From contig NZ_JBFOHP010000002.1 of NCBI RefSeq assembly GCF_040907265.1, forward strand, positions 3,000,501 to 3,064,500: a stretch of DNA of 64,000 nt, in the 5' to 3' direction. This document shows, piece after piece, positions 1 to 9,100 of the stretch. Both the position numbers and the translations under genes were made by a program. The notes under the pieces were generated by a model. The model searched no databases. It was not told the origin of the DNA and saw only the letters and a list, made by a program, of their open reading frames with translations. Each line of letters begins with the position of its first letter. The first letter of the stretch is position 1. The stretch comes from Streptomyces sclerotialus. Its GTDB lineage: Bacteria; Actinomycetota; Actinomycetes; Streptomycetales; Streptomycetaceae.

Positions 1-1086
1 GCCCGCGAACAGCTCCTCGCCCTGGTCCACCACGATCAGCAGCCGCCGCGCGCCGGTCTCCGCCAGCACCAGCCGGACGGTCTCCGGCAGCCCGCCGTCG
101 GCCAGCAGCGGCGCGAGCGCGCGGGCCTGGGCGACGCGTTCGGCACCGCGCAGCTCCGGCCGCAGCAGGGCGGCCAGCTCAGAGGCGAGCGTGGTGAGCA
201 GGGACCGCCCGGCGGCCGGCCGCACCACCACGACGGCGAAGCCCTCCGCGCGCAGCCGCGGTACGACACCGGCCAGCGCGAGCGAGGACTTGCCGCAGCC
301 GGACGGCCCCACCATGGTCACGCACGGGTGGGCCCCGACCAGCTCCGCGACCCGGTCCGCCTCCTCGTCGCGCCCGAAGAACACCTCCGCGTCCGCCTCC
401 TGGAAGGCCGCGAGCCCCCGGAACGGGGACGCGGGCCGCAAGACGGGAGCGAGCGCGGGTACGGCGTCCACGAGCGACCGGGTGGGGATGAGGAAGCTCT
501 GCCGCGGCCCGGAGAGCTGCGACCGCGCCACCATGCCGACGACGGCACCCAGCTCCTCGTCCCATACGGGCGCGCCGCTGAAGCCCCGCTCCACCGGGGT
601 GCCGTGGGCGTCCCCCTGCGAGAACTGCACCCACCCCTCGGCGGTACCGGCCCGCAGCCGCCCCACGTGCCAGACCCCTCCGGGGCTGGCGGCGGGGAAA
701 CCGGCGACGCGCACGGCGTGCTCCCACACGCTCGCGGCCTCCGCCATGCGCAGCGGGCGGGCGCCCGCGATCGGGGTGCGCATCTTGAGCACGGCGATGT
801 CGCCGCTCCCGTCGTCCCCGTACGGCAGCCAGTGCGCGACGTCCGCGACCGCGCTGCCGCCGCCGTTCAGCGGCAGGTCGACACGTACGTGTGCACCCGC
901 GGGCAACGGCTCGCGGTGTGCGGTGCCCAGCGCGTCGGAGACGACGTGCGCGCAGGTCACGGCCAGGTCGGGCGCGATGAGGAACCCCGCCCCCGCGATG
1001 TCCCCGTCCGGCCCCGGCGCCCTGACGCGCAGCAGCGCGGCCCCCAGCACGTCCTCCGCACTCCGCAGCCCCGCCAACCCCACCAC
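1..1086 (-). CDS. Trypsin-like protease fused to STAND NTPase (nSTAND1), 3' part outside window
   Basis: Only the first 362 codons are in the window. The N-terminal half is a chymotrypsin-fold serine protease: candidate triad His47 (TCAHVV), Asp96 (GDIAVL) and Ser170 (GFSGAP). After a short linker comes the signature of STAND ATPases of the nSTAND1 type, PFRGLAAFQEADAEVFFGRD, then a Walker A loop GPSGCGKSS at about 260-268 and a Walker B-like LLIVVDQGEE near the window edge. Family members usually continue with WD40 or other sensor repeats, which cannot be seen here. The start is one of two adjacent GTG codons (1084-1086 or 1081-1083); an in-frame stop lies just upstream. Such proteins are thought to act as signalling or conflict switches in the cytoplasm; the actual target is unknown. 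Confidence 0.85.
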   Translation of the reverse strand, partial: MVGLAGLRSAEDVLGAALLRVRAPGPDGDIAGAGFLIAPDLAVTCAHVVSDALGTAHREPLPAGAHVRVDLPLNGGGSAVADVAHWLPYGDDGSGDIAVLKMRTPIAGARPLRMAEAASVWEHAVRVAGFPAASPGGVWHVGRLRAGTAEGWVQFSQGDAHGTPVERGFSGAPVWDEELGAVVGMVARSQLSGPRQSFLIPTRSLVDAVPALAPVLRPASPFRGLAAFQEADAEVFFGRDEEADRVAELVGAHPCVTMVGPSGCGKSSLALAGVVPRLRAEGFAVVVVRPAAGRSLLTTLASELAALLRPELRGAERVAQARALAPLLADGGLPETVRLVLAETGARRLLIVVDQGEELFAG

Positions 1087-1147
1087 CCCCGTGAGTCAAC
1101 CCCACGAGGAGTATGGCCAGTTGGCGGCCTGAGCGGTATCCCCTACG

Positions 1148-1339
1148 TCATCGGACGTAGGCGAGGAAGTCGGCGAACGCGCCGGGCGACACGGTGACCG
1201 CGGGGCGGTCGGGGTCCTTGGAGTCCCGGATGGCGACGAGGGCGGGGAGCTCAGCGATCTCGACGCAATCGCCGCCGTCGTCTCCGCTGTAGCTCGACTT
1301 ACGCCATCGGGCCTCGGCGAGGATCAGGGACGTGCTCAT
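1148..1339 (-). CDS. DUF397 domain small protein
   Basis: A 63-residue protein with the DUF397 pattern: RWRKSSYSGDDGGDCVEIA near the N-terminus, then a predicted beta strand with IRDSKDPDRPAVTVSPGAF. It is typical of streptomycetes, where it is encoded directly after a Scr1-type HTH regulator. Here its ATG lies inside the 3' end of that regulator (41-bp overlap) and has a strong GGAGGAG ribosome site 4 bases upstream, so the two are very probably translationally coupled. Family work (WhiJ/BldB-like pairs) treats the small protein as a modulator of the HTH partner; that role is inferred, not visible. Confidence 0.9.
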   Translation of the reverse strand: MSTSLILAEARWRKSSYSGDDGGDCVEIAELPALVAIRDSKDPDRPAVTVSPGAFADFLAYVR

Positions 1340-2147
1340 AGCGCTCCTCCATCACTCGGGCGATCAGCTCCGCTGAGTCCATCGGGGACAGCGCGGATGC
1401 CCTCAAGCGATCGTAACGACGTGAACGCTCCTTGACGTCCTTGCGGTTGACCGTTGCCCACGCCTCCTCGTAGCCCTCCATGTACGCCACGTCCGACTGG
1501 TCGTCGAAGGAGTAGAGGATGAACGACCCCTTCATCCCCGCATGCGCCCCGGCCCTGAAGGGGAGCACCTGGATGTCCACATTGGACGTGCCCTGGAAGT
1601 CCAACAAATGGGCCAGTTGACCTGCCATGACCTGCGGGCCACCGACCTCCCGGTAGAGGGCGGCCTCGTCCAGCACCACCCACAGGAACGGGGGCTCGTC
1701 GCGCCACAGGATGCACTGCCGATCCATACGGGCCTCCACGGCGGCGTCGAGGTCGTCGTGCGCGCTCACACGGAGTACGGCACGCGCGTAGTGCGGCGTC
1801 TGCAGCAGGCCGTGCACCAACTGGGCCTGGAACACCCGGATCTCCGAGGCCGTCGCCTCCAGATGCGCAATGCGCTGGTACCACGACGGCAGACGCTGCC
1901 GCTTCGCCATCTCCCACAGGCGGACCAGCGCGCCGTCCGCGCCCAGCGCGGTGTCAATGCGCGGAATGTGTTCGTCCTTCGGGGTCTTCGCCGCCGTTTC
2001 GATCTGGCCGATCATCGAGCCGGTCAGGTAGACGATCTCCCCCAGCTGCGCCAGCGTCAGCCCGGCCTGCTCCCGCAGGCGTCTCACCTCAGCGCCGAAG
2101 AAATGGAGCGGGGAGGCCCCTGGGTCGAGACACTTGATGTTGGCCAT
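1299..2147 (-). CDS. Scr1 family HTH transcriptional regulator (XRE + DUF5753)
   Basis: 282 residues. The N-terminus (about 15-75) is an XRE-type helix-turn-helix (RRLREQAGLTLAQLGEIVYL...GSMIGQIETAAKTP), and the remaining 190 residues form the DUF5753 ligand/partner domain with the usual motifs YQRIAHLEATASEIRVFQAQ and HGLLQTPHYARAVLR. This is the family annotated as Scr1-type or toxin-antitoxin-like regulators in Streptomyces. The start ATG at 2145-2147 follows a GGGAG element. It forms an overlapping pair with the DUF397 gene and is divergent from an ATPase gene 89 bp away, the classic three-gene arrangement of whiJ-like loci. It probably regulates its own promoter and a developmental or accessory target. 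Confidence 0.92.
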   Translation of the reverse strand: MANIKCLDPGASPLHFFGAEVRRLREQAGLTLAQLGEIVYLTGSMIGQIETAAKTPKDEHIPRIDTALGADGALVRLWEMAKRQRLPSWYQRIAHLEATASEIRVFQAQLVHGLLQTPHYARAVLRVSAHDDLDAAVEARMDRQCILWRDEPPFLWVVLDEAALYREVGGPQVMAGQLAHLLDFQGTSNVDIQVLPFRAGAHAGMKGSFILYSFDDQSDVAYMEGYEEAWATVNRKDVKERSRRYDRLRASALSPMDSAELIARVMEERYEHVPDPRRGPMA

Positions 2148-2186
2148 GGGAGCTCCCTCGCTCGACCTGCGCCACCCGACGGAGAG

Positions 2187-2216
2187 TTGCTTTCACGCAG
2201 TAGCAGAGCGTAATCG
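2187..2216 (+). promoter_or_regulatory. Candidate promoter of the ATPase gene
   Basis: In the 89-bp divergent gap a TTGCTT element (2187-2192) and a TAATCG element (2211-2216) are 18 bases apart, placing a start site about 15 bases before the GTG at 2237. The match to the vegetative consensus is only moderate. Confidence 0.3.
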
Positions 2217-2236
2217 AGCCTGCGCAGGATTGTCCC

Positions 2237-2689
2237 GTGAACGACACTTCCGACACCGGCATCGACACCATCGGTACCTGCACCTTCCCGACGCGGGAGT
2301 ACCGGATCTCCCTGCGCGTCGGCTCCCACAGCCCCCGGCACGTGCGGCGGGTCGTACGGGCGCTGCTGCGGCTCTGGGGGCTGGGGCGGCTCGTCGACGC
2401 CGCTGAGCTGGCCGTGACCGAGTTGCTGGTCAACGTGTACCGGCACGTGCCGGACCGGCGGTGCACCGTGACCGTGCGACGGCACGAGGGCGGCGGGGAG
2501 GGAGTGGTGATCGGCGTGCACGACGAGCACCCCGCGCTCCCCCGCGTAGGGGACGCCGGCCCGTGGGAGGAGGGCGGCCGGGGGCTGGCCGTCGTCGCGG
2601 CGGTCACGGACAAGTGGGGCGTGGCGCCGGACGGCGACGGCCCGCAGCGCACCGGCGGGAAGACCGTCTGGTGCGAGCTGCGGGCCTGA
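2237..2689 (+). CDS. ATP-binding anti-sigma-like regulatory protein (HATPase, RsbW-like)
   Basis: 150 residues starting at GTG 2237. It resembles the GHKL ATPase domain of serine kinase/anti-sigma factors: an N-box region AAELAVTELLVNVYRHV (about residues 55-71, with the conserved ELxxNxxxH pattern), a short G1-like VIGVHDEHPALP, and a G2-like GGRGLAVVAAVTDKWG near 113-128, ending in TVWCELRA. Streptomyces has many such stand-alone domains, often next to Scr1/DUF397 pairs as here. It probably binds a sigma factor or anti-anti-sigma partner, but many copies have lost kinase activity. It is convergent with the amidotransferase gene, only 15 bp away. Confidence 0.87.
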   Translation: MNDTSDTGIDTIGTCTFPTREYRISLRVGSHSPRHVRRVVRALLRLWGLGRLVDAAELAVTELLVNVYRHVPDRRCTVTVRRHEGGGEGVVIGVHDEHPALPRVGDAGPWEEGGRGLAVVAAVTDKWGVAPDGDGPQRTGGKTVWCELRA

Positions 2690-2704
2690 GGCCGCACAAG
2701 GCCG

Positions 2705-3457
2705 TCAGCGCGCGGCGCGTTCGAGGATCAGCGTGCGGAAGTGGGCCAGGCTTCGCTCGGCCAAGGGGCGCAGGGCCGGCGCGACGGTCCGGGCGTCGGC
2801 ACGCAGGGCGGCCGTCGCGTCCGGGCCGTGCGCCGCCACGGCCTCGGCGGCGAAGGACGGTTCGGCGAGCCAGTCGTCCAGCAGGGCCGGGGTGACCTCC
2901 AGGTGGAACTGGAGCCCCCACGCGGCCGGGCCCACGCGGAAGGCCTGGCACTCGGTGGTGCTCGTACGGGCCAGGACCCGGGTGTCGTCGTCCGGGACGA
3001 TGCGGTCCCCGTGCCAGTGGAGCACGCCGGGGGCGTCGGCGAGGGGGCCGACGACGGGGTCGGTGCGGTCCACGTCGTGCAGCGGGGCCCAGCCGATCTC
3101 GGGCGGCAGGCCGGGCTCGGTGCCGGGCCGCACGGTAAGGCCCTGGGCGCGGGCGAGGAGCTGGGCGCCCAGGCACACGCCCAGCGTCGGGACCTGCGCC
3201 CGCAACGCCTCGGCCAGCAGGTCCCGTTCGAGCTTCAGCGCGGGGTGGCCGGTCAGGTCGTCGGCGTTCATGGGGCCGCCCATGACGACCAGGCCCGCCA
3301 GGCCGGACACCGGCGGCAGATCGCCCGCCGTGGCGCCGGGAGTGTCGATCAGGTTCCGGACGACGATGTCGAGGCCGCTGCCCTCCAGCGCGTCCAGGAT
3401 CATGCCGGGCTTCTCGACGTCGATGTGCTGAAGTATCAGGACGGTGCGCGCAGGCAC
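2705..3457 (-). CDS. Class I glutamine amidotransferase-like protein
   Basis: 250 residues from the GTG at 3455-3457, chosen because GGGAG lies 9 bases upstream and the homologous sequence begins there (PARTVLILQH); the frame stays open further upstream but that part is not protein-like. It is a single-domain type 1 GATase: nucleophile elbow GVCLGAQ with the catalytic Cys, and the His-Glu dyad in LQFHLEV. It resembles the stand-alone GMP synthase-like amidotransferases (YPL/GuaA-N type) that hydrolyse glutamine or gamma-glutamyl compounds. No synthetase partner is next to it, so its substrate is unknown. Confidence 0.88.
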   Translation of the reverse strand: MPARTVLILQHIDVEKPGMILDALEGSGLDIVVRNLIDTPGATAGDLPPVSGLAGLVVMGGPMNADDLTGHPALKLERDLLAEALRAQVPTLGVCLGAQLLARAQGLTVRPGTEPGLPPEIGWAPLHDVDRTDPVVGPLADAPGVLHWHGDRIVPDDDTRVLARTSTTECQAFRVGPAAWGLQFHLEVTPALLDDWLAEPSFAAEAVAAHGPDATAALRADARTVAPALRPLAERSLAHFRTLILERAAR

Positions 3458-3598
3458 GGTGAAACGCTCCCAGAGGTGCGGAATCGGGCAGGCGTTGCAC
3501 CTTAACCCGGTGGGCCGGCCCCCTTCGCCCGGGGCCGGACCGCAGGCCCGAATTCGTGCGCAGGGGGCAGCAGGCCCCGAACCCGTGCCGCAAAGGGC

Positions 3599-3628
3599 CG
3601 GGGCCCGGTGCGTGTGCACCGGGCCCCG
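3599..3628 (-). terminator. Terminator after obg
   Basis: A perfect 13-bp GC-rich stem (3599-3611 with 3616-3628, loop GTGT) 55 bp past the obg stop codon. A short hexamer run (TACCGG repeated) lies between it and the stop at about 3644-3660. Confidence 0.7.
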
Positions 3629-3682
3629 TTCCTGACCGTACGTACCGGTACCGGTACCGATATCGGTCGGCGCGTCGTCCGG

Positions 3683-5122
3683 TCAGCCCAGCGGGTCGAA
3701 GCCGTCGTACTCCGCCTCCGCCTCGTCGCGCTCCGCCTGGCGGTCGCGGCGGCGCTGGGCGGCCGGGCGGGGGGCCTCCAGGCGGTGGTCCTCGCCGCGG
3801 CGGCCGAGCATCTCGGCACCGGCCATCATCGTCGGCTCCCAGTCGAAGACGACCGCGTTGTCCTCAGGACCGATCGCCACGCCGTCACCGGGGCGCGCAC
3901 CGGCCTTGAGCAGCTCCTCCTCGACGCCGAGGCGGTTGAGGCGGTCGGCGAGGTAGCCCACGGCCTCGTCGTTGTTGAAGTCGGTCTGGCGGACCCAGCG
4001 CTCCGGCTTGTCGCCGCGGACGCGGAACAGGCCCTCGCCCTCGGGCTTGACCGTGAAGCCCGCGTCGTTCACGGCCTTGGGGCGGATGACGACGCGGGTC
4101 GCCTCCTGGACCGGCTTGGCGGCACGGGCCTGCGCGACGATGTCGGCGAGGGCGTAGCTCAGCTCCTTGAGGCCCGTACGGGCGACGGCCGAGACCTCGA
4201 AGATGCGGTAGCCGCGGGACTCCAGGTCGGGGCGGATCATCTCCGCCAGCTCCTGGCCGTCCGGGATGTCGATCTTGTTGAGGACGACCACGCGGGGCCG
4301 GTTCTCCAGGCCGCCGTACTGCCGCAGCTCCTCCTCGATGATGTCGAGGTCGGAGAGCGGGTCACGGTCGGACTCCAGGGTGGCGGTGTCCAGGACGTGG
4401 ACGAGCACCTCGCAGCGCTCGACGTGGCGCAGGAACTCCAGGCCGAGGCCCTTGCCCTGGCTGGCGCCGGGGATCAGCCCGGGGACGTCCGCGATCGTGT
4501 AGACCGTCGAACCGGCCGTCACGACACCGAGGTTGGGGACCAGGGTGGTGAAGGGGTAGTCGGCGATCTTCGGGCGGGCCGCGGAGAGGACGGAGATGAG
4601 GGAGGACTTGCCGGCGCTCGGGTAGCCGACGAGCGCCACGTCCGCGACCGTCTTCAGTTCGAGGACGATGTCCCGCTCCTCGCCGGGCTCGCCGAGCAGC
4701 GCGAAGCCGGGCGCCTTGCGGCGGGCGGAGGCCAGCGCCGCGTTGCCGAGGCCGCCGCGGCCGCCCTGGCCCGCGACGAAGGTGGTGCCCTGGCCGACCA
4801 GGTCGGCGAGGACGTTGCCCTTCTTGTCGAGGATGACCGTGCCGTCCGGGACCGGCAGGACCAGGTCCTGGCCGTTCTTGCCGGAGCGGTGGTCGCCCGC
4901 GCCGGGCTGGCCGTTGGTGGCCTTGCGGTGCGGGTGGTGGTGGTAGTCCAGGAGGGTGGTGACGTCCTGGTCGACGACCAGGATCACATCGCCGCCGCGG
5001 CCGCCGTTGCCGCCGTCGGGGCCGCCGAGCGGCTTGAACTTCTCCCGGAAGACGGAGGCACAGCCGTGGCCTCCGTTACCCGCGGCGACGTGCAGCTCGA
5101 CGCGGTCCACGAAGGTGGTCAT
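3683..5122 (-). CDS. obg: GTPase Obg/CgtA
   Basis: 479 residues, full length for the actinobacterial form. Domains in order: the glycine-rich Obg fold (about 1-158, with GGxGGxG repeats such as [12 protein letters not shown]), the G domain (G1 [10 protein letters not shown] near 166, G3 [10 protein letters not shown]4 NKID), and the C-terminal OCT domain (about 345-425, [17 protein letters not shown]). Obg binds the large ribosomal subunit, acts late in 50S maturation and links GTP level to growth; in Streptomyces it affects the onset of aerial development. It follows rplU and rpmA on the same strand, the standard order. The final 50 residues are charged and arginine/glutamate-rich. Confidence 0.98.
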   Translation of the reverse strand: MTTFVDRVELHVAAGNGGHGCASVFREKFKPLGGPDGGNGGRGGDVILVVDQDVTTLLDYHHHPHRKATNGQPGAGDHRSGKNGQDLVLPVPDGTVILDKKGNVLADLVGQGTTFVAGQGGRGGLGNAALASARRKAPGFALLGEPGEERDIVLELKTVADVALVGYPSAGKSSLISVLSAARPKIADYPFTTLVPNLGVVTAGSTVYTIADVPGLIPGASQGKGLGLEFLRHVERCEVLVHVLDTATLESDRDPLSDLDIIEEELRQYGGLENRPRVVVLNKIDIPDGQELAEMIRPDLESRGYRIFEVSAVARTGLKELSYALADIVAQARAAKPVQEATRVVIRPKAVNDAGFTVKPEGEGLFRVRGDKPERWVRQTDFNNDEAVGYLADRLNRLGVEEELLKAGARPGDGVAIGPEDNAVVFDWEPTMMAGAEMLGRRGEDHRLEAPRPAAQRRRDRQAERDEAEAEYDGFDPLG

Positions 5123-5247
5123 GGGGGGTGCCTCCAGTAACTACGGGGTCGTACGTGCGGGCCCGGCGGTCGGGCCGCGTCTCCGTACGGGTTGTCTCTT
5201 CGGTCGTCAGTGACTTTTTCAGTTCGTCAGTGACTTCTTCGGTAACA

Positions 5248-5298
5248 CGCGAAGGGCGGACCCGCTTCCCGTGGAGGAAGTCGAGGTCCGCCCTCGCG
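5248..5298 (-). terminator. Hairpin between rpmA and obg
   Basis: Arms 5248-5262 and 5285-5298 pair over 14 bp with one bulged A, and an inner CTTCC/GGAAG stem extends it. It lies 40 bp past rpmA. There is no U-tract, so it may be an attenuator or an RNA processing point that lowers obg expression relative to the ribosomal proteins. Confidence 0.6.
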
Positions 5299-5337
5299 AA
5301 AGAACCGTTCTACGGTGCCAGGAAGCCCTTAAGGGAT

Positions 5338-5592
5338 TCAGGCGACCGGAACGATGTTCACGACCTTGCGGCCACGGTGGGTGCCGAACTGCACCGCACC
5401 GGCCTCCAGCGCGAACAGCGTGTCGTCGCCGCCACGGCCGACGCCGGTGCCCGGGTGGAAGTGGGTGCCGCGCTGGCGGACGATGATCTCACCGGCGAGG
5501 ACGGCCTGGCCGCCGAAGCGCTTCACGCCGAGCCGCTGAGCGTTGGAATCGCGACCGTTCCGAGTGGACGATGCGCCCTTCTTGTGTGCCAT
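5338..5592 (-). CDS. rpmA: 50S ribosomal protein L27
   Basis: 84 residues, the normal size. The N-terminus [20 protein letters not shown] is the family signature, whose flexible tail reaches the peptidyl transferase centre, followed by LGVKRFGGQ and the conserved core [13 protein letters not shown]. It starts 14 bp after rplU stops and shares its promoter. Confidence 0.98.
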   Translation of the reverse strand: MAHKKGASSTRNGRDSNAQRLGVKRFGGQAVLAGEIIVRQRGTHFHPGTGVGRGGDDTLFALEAGAVQFGTHRGRKVVNIVPVA

Positions 5593-5606
5593 GTCTCCTC
5601 AGTCCC

Positions 5607-5927
5607 TTACTTCGCCGGAGCGTCGATGCCGGTGATCTTCAGCGCGGTGTGCAGCTGACGGTGGCCGATCCGCTTCTTGTAACCGGTCTTGTTCTTGTAC
5701 TTCTGGATGCGGATCTTGTCGCCCTTGTGGTGGTCCACGACCTCGGCCTGGACCTTCACGCCGGCGAGCACCCACGGGTCGCTCGTGACGGACTCACCGT
5801 CGACGACCAGCAGCGTCGAGAGCTCGACGGAGTCGCCGACCTTGCTGGTGGAAATGCGGTCAACCTCGATGACGTCACCGACAGCAACCTTCTGCTGACG
5901 GCCGCCGGTGCGCACGATCGCGTACAC
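5607..5927 (-). CDS. rplU: 50S ribosomal protein L21
   Basis: 106 residues, beginning [18 protein letters not shown] and ending with the RNA-binding loop [21 protein letters not shown], both diagnostic of L21. It is the first gene of rplU-rpmA-obg. A consensus-like promoter lies about 180 bp upstream, leaving a long 5' leader that could carry feedback control, as is common for ribosomal protein operons. Confidence 0.98.
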   Translation of the reverse strand: MYAIVRTGGRQQKVAVGDVIEVDRISTSKVGDSVELSTLLVVDGESVTSDPWVLAGVKVQAEVVDHHKGDKIRIQKYKNKTGYKKRIGHRQLHTALKITGIDAPAK

Positions 5928-6110
5928 GCGGAACTCTCTCTCGCTAGAAACGGGACCACTGATGCCAGCCGCCCCGGGGCCCTGCGGGCCCGGCTATCCG
6001 ACGCGCTGCGCCCGCGAGGGGCGCGATCCGCATTGGACGAGCGGCCTCCCCCGATGGAACCGGGAGGTGTTTGCTCAGGTGGTGTGGCGTCATACAGACG
6101 CCGACGGTCA

Positions 6111-6139
6111 AGGTTACGGGGCCTTGACCAGGGGGTCAA
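6111..6139 (-). promoter_or_regulatory. Promoter of rplU-rpmA-obg
   Basis: Read on the minus strand, TTGACC (6134-6139) and TAACCT (6111-6116) are separated by 17 bases, a near-ideal match to the vegetative HrdB consensus. Transcription would start near 6104, giving a leader of about 177 nt before the rplU ATG. Confidence 0.6.
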
Positions 6140-6140
6140 A

Positions 6141-6175
6141 CCGGGCCCCGGGGCGGTGTGCACCCCGGGGCCCGG
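6141..6175 (-). terminator. Terminator after rne
   Basis: Perfect 13-bp stem, 6141-6153 with 6163-6175, loop of 9, starting 8 bp past the rne stop. It separates rne from the rplU promoter, which abuts it. Confidence 0.75.
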
Positions 6176-6182
6176 TACCGCG

Positions 6183-9100
6183 TCAGTCCTCCGCGGGAGC
6201 CGACACCGACGAGGGCGCGGGCTGCTCGGCGGCCGCGGTCTTCTTGGCCGCCGTCTTCTTCGCCGTCGCCTTCTTGGCCGCCGTCTTCTTCGCCGCGGTC
6301 TTCTTCGCGGCGGTCTTCTTGGCGGGGGCCTTCTCGGCGGTCTTCTCCTCGGACTTCTCCTCGGATTCCGCGGCCTTCGCAGCCTTCGTGGCCTTCGTGG
6401 CGGTCTTCTTGGCCGCCGTCTTCTTGGCCGTGGTCTTCTTGGCGGCGGCCTTCTTGGCCGTCGCCTTCTTCGCCGTGGCCTTCTTGGCCGCCGTCTTCTT
6501 CGCGGCGGTCTTCTTGGCGGGGGCCGACTCCTCGGCGGCCTCCGGCTCGGCAGCCGCGGCCTCGGGCGCACCGGCCTCGGCGTCAGCCGCGGGGGCCTCC
6601 GCCGGGGCCTCGGCCACCGCGGGGCCCTCCGCCGCCGGAGCGGCGGCCTCGGGCTCCGCCCCGGCACCGGCCGGGGCCGACACCGCACGGGTCACCCGGC
6701 GGCGGGCACGGGCCGGACGGGCGGCGGGCTGCGGCTCGGGCTCGGCGGCGGGCTGCTCGGCAGCCGGCTCCTCGGCCTGCGCGGGGGCGGCCTCGGCGGC
6801 GGCAGCGGCCGGAGCCTGCTCCGTACCCGCAGCGGCCTGCTCGGCGCTCTCCGCGGCAGCCTCCGGGGCGGCCTCGGCAGCCGGCTCGGCGGCCGTCGCG
6901 TCGGCCGGTACCACGATCGAGGCACCCTCGTCGGCGGCCTTCGGGGAACCCGCCGGAGCGGACACCTTCCGGCTCGCCCGGCGACGGCCCCGGCCGCGGC
7001 CCCGCTCGGCGGCCGCCTCGGCCTCGGCCGGGCTGGAGAACCACTCGTCGGAGTCGGCGACCGCAGGGGTCAGCTCCGCCTCCGTGACGGGCGCGGGCTC
7101 CAGCGCCTCCGCCGGAACGGCCGCCTCGGCGGCCTTCTCCTGCTGGTGGTCCTGCTGGTGGTCGTGCTTGTCGCCGTTGCCGCCCTTGCCCTTCTTCTTG
7201 CGCTTGCCGCCACCGCCGGAGCTGGTCGCCTGGTCCATGTGGACGAGGACGCCACGGCCGTTGCAGTGCACGCAGGGCTCGGAGAAGGACTCCAGCAGGC
7301 CCTGGCCGACCCGCTTACGGGTCATCTGGACCAGGCCCAGCGAGGTGACCTCGGCGACCTGGTGCTTCGTACGGTCCCGGCCCAGGCACTCCAGCATCCG
7401 CCGCAGCACCAGGTCCCGGTTGGACTCCAGCACCATGTCGATGAAGTCGATGACGACGATGCCGCCGAGGTCCCGCAGGCGCAGCTGGCGGACGATCTCC
7501 TCGGCCGCCTCCAGGTTGTTTCTGGTGACGGTCTCTTCCAGGTTGCCGCCCTGGCCGGTGAACTTGCCGGTGTTGACATCGATCACGACCATGGCCTCGG
7601 TCTTGTCGATCACCAGCGAGCCGCCGGACGGCAGCCAGACCTTGCGGTCCAGCGCCTTCATCAGCTGCTCGTCGATCCGGTACGTCGCGAAGACGTCGAC
7701 GTCCGAGGTCCACTTCTGCAGGCGGTCGGAGAGGTCCGGGGCGACGTGCGAGACGTAGCCGTGGATGGTCTCCCAGGCCTCGTCACCGCTGACGATGACC
7801 TTGGAGAAGTCCTCGTTGAAGATGTCGCGCACGACCCGGACGGTCATGTCCGGCTCGCCGTACAGCAGGCTCGGGGCGTTGCCGCTCTTCGCCTTCTTCT
7901 GGATCTCCTCCCACTGCGCCTGGAGACGCTCCACGTCACGGCGCAGCTCGTCCTCGCTGGCGCCCTCCGCGGCCGTACGGACGATGACGCCCGCGTCCTC
8001 GGGGACGATCTTCTTGAGGATCTGCTTCAGGCGCGCCCGCTCGGTGTCGGGGAGCTTGCGGCTGATGCCGGTCATCGAGCCCTCGGGCACGTAGACCAGG
8101 TACCGGCCGGGCAGCGAGACCTGGCTGGTCAGCCGGGCGCCCTTGTGACCGATCGGGTCCTTCGTGACCTGGACCAGCACCGACTGGCCGGACTTCAGGG
8201 CGGTCTCGATGCGGCGCGGGCCGTTGCCCATGCCGAGCGCCTCGAAGTTGACCTCACCGGCGTACAGGACGGCGTTGCGGCCCTTGCCGATGTCGACGAA
8301 GGCGGCCTCCATCGACGGCAGGACGTTCTGCACCTTGCCCAGGTACACGTTGCCGACGTACGAGGTCGACTGCTCCTTGTTGACGTAGTGCTCGACGAGC
8401 ACGTTGTCCTCGAGAACGCCGATCTGGGTCCGGTCGCCGTTCTGGCGGACGATCATCTCGCGGTTGACGGCCTCGCGGCGCGCCAGGAACTCCGCCTCGG
8501 TGATGATCGGCACCCGGCGGCGGCCCTGCTCGCGGCCCTCACGACGGCGCTGCTTCTTGGCCTCCAGGCGGGTCGAGCCCTTGATGGACTGGACCTCGTC
8601 GGACGCCTCCTCCTTCTTGCGGGGCTCACGGACCTTGACGACCGTACGCTCCGGGTCGTCGCCGTTCGCTGCGGACTCGGCGGCGTCACCGCTGCGACGG
8701 CGGCGACGGCGGCGGCGACGGCTGCTGCTGGAACCGCCGGCCGGCTGCTCCTCGGCGCCCTCCTTGGCCGGCTCCGGCTCGTCCGCCTCGGGCTCCTCGT
8801 CGGCGGACTGCTCGTCGGCGCCCTCGGCACCGGCCTCGGCGGACTCGCCGGACTCCTCGCTGCCCTCGGCGTCCGCGGCGTCACCGCGGCGACGGCGACG
8901 GCCACCGCGACGGCGACGGCGCGAGGGACGGTCGCCCTGCTCGTCGTCACCCTGCGCGGCCTCCGTCTCGGACTCCTCCTCGGCCTCGGCCTCGGTGGTC
9001 TCCTCCTCGACGGGGGCGGCCGGCTGCTGCTCGGTGCCGTCCGCGCCACCACGGCGACGGCGACGGCGCGCCGGGCGCTCGGCGGCGGCCTCCTCCTCGG

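Noticed and set aside
3640..3665. TACCGG hexamer run after obg as a binding site
   Set aside because: Only three units, with no gene starting nearby; kept as a note with the obg terminator.
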